Shown here piece after piece: positions 57,775 through 64,000 of a stretch of DNA of 64,000 nucleotides. Source of the DNA: Varroa destructor. Its lineage: Eukaryota; Arthropoda; Arachnida; Mesostigmata; Varroidae. Both the position numbers and the translations under genes were made by a program. The notes under the pieces are model-generated. The model was given only the letters and a program-made list of their open reading frames with translations, searched no databases and was not told the DNA's origin. The stretch is taken from the NCBI RefSeq assembly GCF_002443255.2, contig NW_019211456.1:23491061-23555060 (forward strand), given 5' to 3'. Every line of letters starts with the position of its first letter. Within the stretch, counting starts at the first letter, position 1.

Positions 57775-57821
57775 AGTAACAACTCACGTCGCTCCTGCAG
57801 TGTGTGTCCTGTGCAGCAGGT

Positions 57822-57856
57822 CAGGACAGAACAGGACAAGACGGGACAGGAAAACA
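57822..57856. repeat. Degenerate GGACA short tandem repeat
   Basis: AGGACAGAACAGGACAAGACGGGACAGG shows four to five imperfect copies of a GGACA-type unit in GC-richer sequence, directly visible. Confidence 0.65.
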
Positions 57857-58868
57857 GACCGTCTAAAAACCCGCAGGTTCGTTGTTTCTACGACGGTCAT
57901 GTCAGCAGGGGCGTCAAGAGTAAATACCTACTCATGGTAACCAAAGTTCTCACCGCGTAACCTTTGGGCTGTGCTGGGTGGCCACCGCAACTACGATAGG
58001 CACAATTACAAGATAGAGAAAGCCAAAGGTAGCCGCAGTAAGAAGCAGAACTTAGTTAGCCACGAAGTGAATTTTCGGCTTCGTCGATGAGAACAGAATG
58101 AGATAACGATGTAAGATCAAAGACATACCGCATAAAAGTGGGCAACTGTTTCCGAATTAGAGGGACTCAAAGAGGCAAATCCTGAAAGGGACGGTCTTTT
58201 GTCAATCACTAATTTTTACACCGAAGAATTCCTAATCCATGTGCGTATCACACTCGTGATAGCCGATTTTCTGTTACCATATTTCTGCTCACGAACTCGT
58301 ACGTACAACTATTTGCGAACTCGAAAACTTGAAATAGTTACGAAGCAATTTGTATTGGAGCTCTGTTAAATATATTTCATAAGTATATATGTCACTAGGA
58401 TCTTCTAAATGTACATGTATTTCGGTGAAAACTCATATATCTTTTGTGTGTTCATCGTCCTTGCTATTCTATGACAGTTCTTCATCTGTAAGCTACTCAA
58501 CTGATTGGCATAATTTCCTAACAGGTGCTAAATAGCGTGACAGGGGTTCTATCATGATAAAGTTATATAATGATAAACAAAGTGACAATTTAGAATAATA
58601 ATAAGAATAAAAATATAGAACAATAGATGGAAAGGGTATTAAGCGAACCGAACACCTCTTTCTTCCAGCTTGAACATAGTAGACGTCTCTGGATAGACCG
58701 TCGTCTGTACTAGGCAGGTATGCTGAGCAGATACGGTACGAGCTTGATGACATCGGGGGTTCGCTGCAAAATATTCTAGAAAGTTCTTGGAAGGATTATT
58801 ACTTGAGGTCGCGTATTTATATATATATATACATAAATTTGTTCCAAGAAAGATTTGGATTGCAGTGA
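57857..58868. other. No supported gene; (TA)n
   Basis: A (TA)n run at about 58817-58832. An 86-codon minus frame (58493-58753) is unsupported. Confidence 0.38.
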
Positions 58869-59189
58869 TCAGTACAAACTAAGGTGCTCGGTTATCTTTA
58901 ATATTTTCCATCCATATTGCACAATCTTAGGATAACTATGATGATTAACTGTTTCTCCAAAATGTACAATATTATTTGTCCAAAATTTTATCAAGGTGGC
59001 CTGAGCCCTACGTTCTTCCCTGCTAACCTTGAAGGCTCTTCTTCCTAGTTTGATGACTAAAATTAAAAAGATTAAAAATGAAAATGTCCGAGTTTTAGTG
59101 AGCATTTTCCAAAGCAGATTACTTATATTGGTAATAATAAAACAAACCGAAGTAAATGACGTACTCGAAAGAAAAAAATTATCGTTCAT
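58869..59189 (-). CDS. Candidate small membrane protein, 106 residues
   Basis: The minus-strand ATG at 59189 (A at -3) opens MNDNFFLSSTSFTSVCFIIT and the frame stays open for 106 codons in DNA of about 34% GC, where long open frames are rare. After a Ser/Thr-rich, hydrophobic start there is one strong helix (FSFLIFLILVIKLG) followed at once by a basic cluster (RRAFKVSREERRAQ), as expected for a membrane helix with a positive cytoplasmic flank, then a soluble tail with several His and Tyr. The plus strand is open at 59029-59283. No splice or poly(A) evidence was found. Confidence 0.32.
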   Translation of the reverse strand: MNDNFFLSSTSFTSVCFIITNISNLLWKMLTKTRTFSFLIFLILVIKLGRRAFKVSREERRAQATLIKFWTNNIVHFGETVNHHSYPKIVQYGWKILKITEHLSLY

Positions 59190-60458
59190 TTTTAAAAACA
59201 GTTTGTACCATCTAACTGGAATCTCGCTTTCGTTGCAATACGAGCTAATAACAGTGGCTTGTAACAGTAATGAAGCACGTTAAATACATTTTGATGATCG
59301 AAGTTTTTGTCAATTTAACTTACCAAATCACAAGGTCTAAATGCGTCCGCATCGAGGGAACATTTGCATTGGGCACAGCCTCATCTGCAAACCCGGCTGG
59401 TCGATAAATGGAAAATAAATCGGACTGTTTTATCAACGCTTCCTTTGGGAGCTTCATCGGCTTTACGTGCACAGTCACAGCGGGGTCCAACGTATTGCGT
59501 CATTATTTTGTTTGAAACGCAACCAGTTTGTTACCAAATTCAAACCTAAATTGTTGTAAATGTCGACTAGCACAACTTATATAGCAGGTACACAGCGGTC
59601 CGTTGCGAAGAATACCATATATATGAATGGAATTAGTATTTATCTGCAAAATATTGAGACGACATGAAATTAGTCCAGTGACTAATTCCCGCCTAAGTTA
59701 TTTAACGCGGTCCTAAACTGTATCCCTTTTAATATCGACCACACAATATTGATTTTCTCTGACGCTCGCTTGTGTGCAGTACGTCTTTCCTTTCGTAGAT
59801 TCTCCATAAAATACTACGCTGTTCTACAATGCGTTCATTTCAGCCCAAATGAACGCCTACGCCATAAATAACGTCCTAAGCGAGTCAATCTAAAATAGGA
59901 ACGTTGCGTTAAGCGTATTGTCTCTCTAGACAATGCTCATTGTATTTATTCATGGAACGATACTTTAATCTTCCTTCACGTTCAAGAAGTGTCCAAGTCA
60001 GCAGTGGATCTTTTTATCGCCACAATCTTCCTCGAACAGTTTTCGCTTAGCTGACAAATACATCTGCATTACAATAGCCACTCACAATATTATAACATCT
60101 TTGTACGCCTATAATTCCTCGTCAAATACAAGATACGTATAATCTCATTAAATAGGACGGATGAATAAAGCCAGCGTTTAGGCTTATCTCGAAGTGTGGT
60201 AAGGCGGCGCTGGTCCTAGTCCCCCCGGCGACTGTCTGCCTGACATGTCGCTTGTCATCTGTGCCTCTTCAGCGATAGATGAATTTGCCAGACATCTGCT
60301 ACTGACCAGAAGAACTTACTGGAAAAATACTAGGACTGAAAGAAGCGTTTCAAATCCCAGATAATAATAGAGTTTATTTAAAGAAGATGCACTTAAGTCT
60401 TGTATGACTGACTGCCTACCTTAGAGTCATCAATAGATATCAGAGTAAATCCTTTGGC
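59190..60458. other. No supported gene
   Basis: A 61-codon plus frame (59364-59549) lacks support. AT-rich, with short direct and inverted repeats (for example CGTTCATTTCAGCCCAAATGAACG near 59830). Confidence 0.38.
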
Positions 60459-60466
60459 TGACGTCA
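60459..60466 (+). promoter_or_regulatory. CRE-type TGACGTCA upstream of gene model 29
   Basis: A full palindromic TGACGTCA, the CREB/ATF consensus, 71 nt upstream of the ATG at 60537. No clear TATA box lies between them (TTTTAATAGG at about 60499 is the nearest). Confidence 0.35.
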
Positions 60467-60536
60467 ACACTGATCAAAATCTATGCGATTTACATGACTT
60501 TTAATAGGAAAAACAATACAATAGAAGGGTCCTGAA

Positions 60537-60781
60537 ATGACTGAAGTGACTATCTATATTGGGCCGAACGAATTGCTTGTGGCAAATTGCGAACAGCTGG
60601 ACAGCACAAAGAGTAATCGTTTTGAGCATTTTAATATAGGGATAATGTTGCTGGGTGAGGATTTCCATTTACGACGTAGAAAACGCTACCTTTGTCGAGC
60701 GCGTGGATCACCTCGCCACACATACGTTTTTCCAAACATATCTCCACAAATGGCGAGAATCAAAGCGAGAGCTGCAGACAG
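60537..60781 (+). CDS. Candidate first exon, gene model 29 (exon 1)
   Basis: The ATG at 60537 (G at -3) opens MTEVTIYIGPNELLVANCEQ and the frame runs through a basic block (LRRRKRYLCRARG) to GCAGACAG|GTGCGC at 60781/60782, leaving phase 2. The codons look translated and no in-frame stop occurs before 60795. Exons 2 and 3 continue in phase, giving 149 residues in all. Alternatively the unspliced 86-residue frame (stop at 60797) with the AATAAA at 60942 is a complete compact gene. Either way this is one of the best starts in the window. No family is recognised. Confidence 0.42.
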
Positions 60782-60941
60782 GTGCGCAAACGCATGATTC
60801 ATGAAGTGATACAAAATAACTAGAATACCTCGCTGTTAGATTTAGAATCACGTTTCGAAGTAATATCAAACTATATCCCGAATCATAGTCTAAGCTTATG
60901 AAGGGGTCTAGTGGGTGAGAGTCCCACGGTACCAGACAAAG

Positions 60942-60947
60942 AATAAA
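60942..60947 (+). terminator. AATAAA that could end an unspliced form of gene model 29
   Basis: A canonical hexamer 145 nt after the unspliced stop at 60797. It would lie in intron 1 of the spliced model, so use of it would give a short 86-residue isoform. Confidence 0.33.
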
Positions 60948-61506
60948 TCTATGAAGTCTGGTCTGCATAATGCATTTGCCCTCAACCTCCAAAAAAAAGA
61001 TTTAGAATTACGTAGGAAGCTTTCACTAACTTCTACATACCTATATAACTTCGAACCAGATACATTGCATTAAGGTAAATATTAAAATTAGATATATGAA
61101 CCTATAGATCTTCGATCTGCCATTTATTTCTATAATATTAGGACACAAACATGCCGTGCGATATGTAACATGGTTCACCTAAAATACTGCCAACTTTGTA
61201 GTATCTGAAAACGACATCAGAAATATCCACCTGTAGCATATGACCGAATGGACAGTATTGCGTTGTACTAAAACTTTGCCAAGTATCGTCGAATGTTATC
61301 AACCACATGTCTTCCTACGACAGCCATGGTGAGCCCTGGTCGTATACGCATGACTCGGCCAAGGAACGTCATTAACCAAAGAAGGAGCTACGAAACAGAA
61401 TTATACTTACCAAACGCCTAGCACAGAGATATAAATTGTACGCTGAGACTGTGGACGCCAAGAGATACACGTCCTCCCCTCTTCCGTAATTGTTACCACT
61501 GCTCAG

Positions 61507-61634
61507 TCCGCCCGAAGGGCTCAAAACAACTTTGATTGATCATTCATCTTGTTCGCTGCGCAGCTTTGGAGGGGTGTCGACTGAATGCAATGAGCGCTCC
61601 GTGATTGTTCCTGAAACAGGGCACGAATCGGGAG
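61507..61634 (+). CDS. Candidate internal exon with consensus splice sites, gene model 29 (exon 2)
   Basis: A long pyrimidine tract with TCAG (TCCTCCCCTCTTCCG...CACTGCTCAG, ending 61506) and GGGAG|GTAAGG at 61634/61635 bound a 128-nt exon with a single open frame; the other two stop within about 11 codons. It reads PPEGLKTTLIDHSSCSLRSF, then GGVSTECNERSVIVPETGHE, entering in phase 2 and leaving in phase 1. A competing minus-strand frame covers its first half and ends at a perfect GTAAGT donor at 61408, but the plus sites are stronger as a pair. This is the single best-supported exon in the window. Confidence 0.48.
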
Positions 61635-62073
61635 GTAAGGGAGCAAAACTTTTGATTAATTATTTTTGGCCGAGTCAGTTAGTAGTGAATAAAAAAGTTT
61701 GAATATGTATAGATAGGCAGGTGCGTCCTGGTATGTCAGACACACACAAGAAGCTAGTCTACACCTGTTTAAAAGTAGACGAAAAGGCTGAATGACACAT
61801 GTAGAGAACCACGTGTGAAGATTGTTTAATTATTCCGCGTATCGTATGGCGTATTCTACCATTAGGGCTTTATGGTACGCGGCAACCGTTCGTGAGAGTC
61901 TGGTGAATTCACATGGAAAAATATATTCGTAGAGGAACGTGTTGATGAGTGTGTGCAACAATCATTAATATCATCGTGCAGTTATTGCTATTACTCCTTT
62001 CATTACAAAGTGTGGTACATAATTTAAATGATATTGTGTTGTCGAAACGTTGTGTATGTATGTACTTCCACAG

Positions 62074-62150
62074 ATTCGAACCGACGACACCCTAGATTTT
62101 ATATCCAGTACAACTTTACTTTCACTGGCTACGTTTGTTTTATTGTCTAG
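62074..62150 (+). CDS. Candidate terminal exon, gene model 29 (exon 3)
   Basis: A GTATGTATGTACTTCCACAG acceptor ends at 62073. In phase 1, as exon 2 requires, it reads SNRRHPRFYIQYNFTFTGYV and CFIV before TAG at 62148-62150, a Tyr/Phe-rich end with one NFT N-glycosylation motif. In phase 0 the same exon stays open to 62286 (70 codons, hydrophobic segment then a polar tail), an alternative if a different upstream exon is used. An ATTAAA poly(A) variant lies at 62282-62287. Confidence 0.4.
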
Positions 62151-63174
62151 TTCGCTTTCCCATAAGAACAGTAATGTTGTTCGTCACCAACATTCAGATG
62201 GAGTGAAAAGCCCTCAAAACAGACCGCCAGTTGGGGTAACAGAAACATCAATAAATTTCAGAGATCTTATCGATGTTTCGGATTAAACAAAAGGGGACGT
62301 AGCTTTGAACTTTGAAGCCTAACGCAAGCATACCTAACTCTGTTTATATCTCAGGGCAACAGAAGCGGGCGTAAAACTCGAAACGTTGATTTAAACAACT
62401 CAGATTTATCTGTCTTATCGATCTATCTAATCCTATTTGAAGGTTTATGCCCTGCCGGACTTGTATGCATCGTGATTTTGACTGGCAATCCCCTCGGTGA
62501 CTATTTTACTTTCTCTAGTTTCGGTGGTAAGTTTCTAGCAAGTTTCATTGTAGTCATATTTCTAGCAATACATTGTAGAGATCGCATAGCTGCTCTCAAT
62601 TGAACTGGTCCTAAAAAATATAGATATCAACAAAGAAGTCTCTTCAGTCAATAAGCATCTTTCAGTCAAGCGAACGGGATGCCCTTTATGATTTTCGGTC
62701 GCTCTCGCTAAAATAGAATGCGTTAATAACATAGTAAATAATCATCGATATAGAATATATCGCTAGATTATTTATCAAATATAGATTAATATATACAAGA
62801 TATAGATTATTTATATCGCTTTTTTAGCATATACAGCGTATTTTTCGATTAACCTTAACAAATAAGTAACGCTTGTGAGAGAACTCACGTTCCCGTTTTT
62901 TCTTATAGTTCTTTCTATCCTATTTACTTATTAAGTTCTTACATAGACTGTATGCCTTTTGCTCAAATAGTATTTCGAGTGTTCGAGAATATTACGTAAA
63001 CCTGCTGATGTATAGTTGTAACAAAGCAAACTAGTTCTTAAAGTCACGTTAAGACGTACAGCCTTGTATTACAGAGTACTTACATTGATTATTCTTTAAG
63101 GTTGCATAAACGTACGTTATAATCATTACAGCATGCAGGAAATGGTAAGCAACGAAAACAAGCCTCGGCCTTGA
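62151..63174. other. No supported gene; AT-rich degenerate repeat
   Basis: At 62736-62820 the motif TAGATTATTTAT recurs about 39 bp apart with related ATATAGATTA strings between, an imperfect AT-rich tandem. Otherwise no frame of interest. Confidence 0.45.
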
Positions 63175-63423
63175 CCGATACGAGCTTCAAAGGGCCCCTC
63201 TGTGTGGCGCTTGTTCTTCCTCGAAGTACTGCGTCTATTATGGGAAAGGTTCAAAACGGAGAGAATGGAGAATCGTCTGCTAATGCAAAATCAATACCAT
63301 CTAACTGGCTACATGTATCCAAGCAGTTTCCAGTTCGTACCTAATTACTCGCTAAGGAAGATTCTACTGCTCAATAGTAACGCATTTCTTTTGTTCAAGC
63401 TGAGGTTATTAAATCTACGGTAA
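63175..63423 (+). CDS. Candidate exon, hydrophobic/basic, 82 codons
   Basis: The plus frame is open from 63175 to TAA at 63421-63423. It includes WRLFFLEVLRLLWERFKTER, an amphipathic helix, and later NYSLRKILLLNSNAFLLFKL. The first in-frame ATG is MENRLLMQNQYHLTGYMYPS at about 63265. No acceptor or donor of good quality bounds it, and no AATAAA is near. No family is recognised. Confidence 0.27.
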   Translation, partial: PIRASKGPSVWRLFFLEVLRLLWERFKTERMENRLLMQNQYHLTGYMYPSSFQFVPNYSLRKILLLNSNAFLLFKLRLLNLR

Positions 63424-64000
63424 TAAGGCGAGAAAAACATTTTCGCCAGAGAGTGAGTTTAGCAGGCTCACCTCTAACGATAAACATGATAACAAATTGA
63501 GAAGCCCTTTCTGCAATCTGAATTAGATCACACATTCAATATAAATCTAACAGGCCTTGAAAATCTCCTCTGTGCGGTGCATTGATCGTACATGTTTACA
63601 TTTTATACCTATATATGTAGTTAAATTGTCTAACATTGTACAAATTATGCTCTAAACCAGGCCACTTATAATCTCCATCATAATGAGTCGTCAAAATAGT
63701 ATTGACCGTTTTAAAGTCAAAATGGCAGTGAAGATTTTGGTATTACTAAACAAGTTATATGGCATTTTGATATGTCATTGTTCTGGTAATATCATAATCC
63801 CATCATTGTATAACTTTTATGGTTTCTGACCGAACAATAGTTGCAAGCGATCTTTACACCCGTTGTTGCAAAATAAACACTGTTAAGGGAATTCCGTATA
63901 GACCGAAGTAGACCCGGGCTATACAGCAGATACATTCAATATTTATATCGAAATTCTGTTACCGACAAGCTAAGGATGTATCTAGTCTGGAATTACCATG
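63424..64000. other. No supported gene
   Basis: AT-rich sequence to the end of the window with no frame of 60 codons or more and no repeat of note. Confidence 0.45.

Noticed and set aside
60901..60965. tRNA-like or structured RNA at GTGGGTGAGAGTCCCAC and ACCAGAC...GTCTGGT
   Set aside because: Two small hairpins are visible but no cloverleaf or anticodon arm; they lie in the 3' region of a candidate gene.
62060..62100. Possible minus-strand tRNA (AGATTCGAACC resembles a B box)
   Set aside because: The bases flanking the TTCGAAT loop do not pair into a T-arm, and no A box or acceptor stem could be found.

Overview
This looks like nuclear DNA from a eukaryote with short introns. It is AT-rich, has a long (CA)n tract, many (TA)n, poly-A and poly-T runs, and small GC-richer islands where open frames sit next to GT-AG splice signals and AATAAA poly(A) signals. 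No operons, Shine-Dalgarno sites, rRNA, tRNA, CRISPR array or long bacterial ORF is visible. An arthropod, possibly a mite or another small-genome species, would fit, but nothing here fixes the taxon.

No protein in the window could be assigned to a known family. I saw no transposase, reverse transcriptase, integrase or viral core motif. The longest open frames outside the (CA)n tract are about 115-150 codons, a length chance can produce in 64 kb. Every coding call is therefore a candidate exon, judged on start context, splice consensus, phase agreement between exons, codon composition and a nearby poly(A) signal. In several islands two or three frames, or both strands, look coding. Those conflicts are stated and confidences kept low.

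Layout: 1-8 kb holds a two-exon model ending in AATAAA (1425-2086), a signal-peptide-like first exon (3055-3258), a CRE-type site cluster (3328-3462) and dual-frame islands at 5.4 and 7.1 kb. 8-15 kb has an island with a possible tail-anchored membrane protein on the minus strand (8687-8878), a perfect 38-bp palindrome (9637-9674), two TATA-type promoters (12.4 and 13.6 kb) and a minus-strand ORF at 14.2 kb. 15-24 kb has a minus two-exon model (17853-18906), a plus exon (18958-19160), and a convergent pair made of a Cys-rich plus model (22940-23162) and a minus terminal exon (23460-23698). 24-41 kb carries small models at 25.3, 27.1, 29.7-30.5, 32.1, 33.5, 34.1, 34.5, 37.6, 39.9 and 40.3 kb, and a CCAAT/TATA promoter at 38.05 kb.

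41-64 kb has the best multi-exon candidates: a four-exon plus model at 43976-45455 whose three introns are all phase 2, followed by AATAAA; a two-exon model at 56316-57774; and a three-exon model at 60537-62150 with a CRE upstream. The (CA)n tract is at 52665-53106, and an AT-rich ORF without ATG lies beside a (TA)n run at 54710-54982. Nothing here shows that these genes act together, and I see no convincing new multi-gene system.
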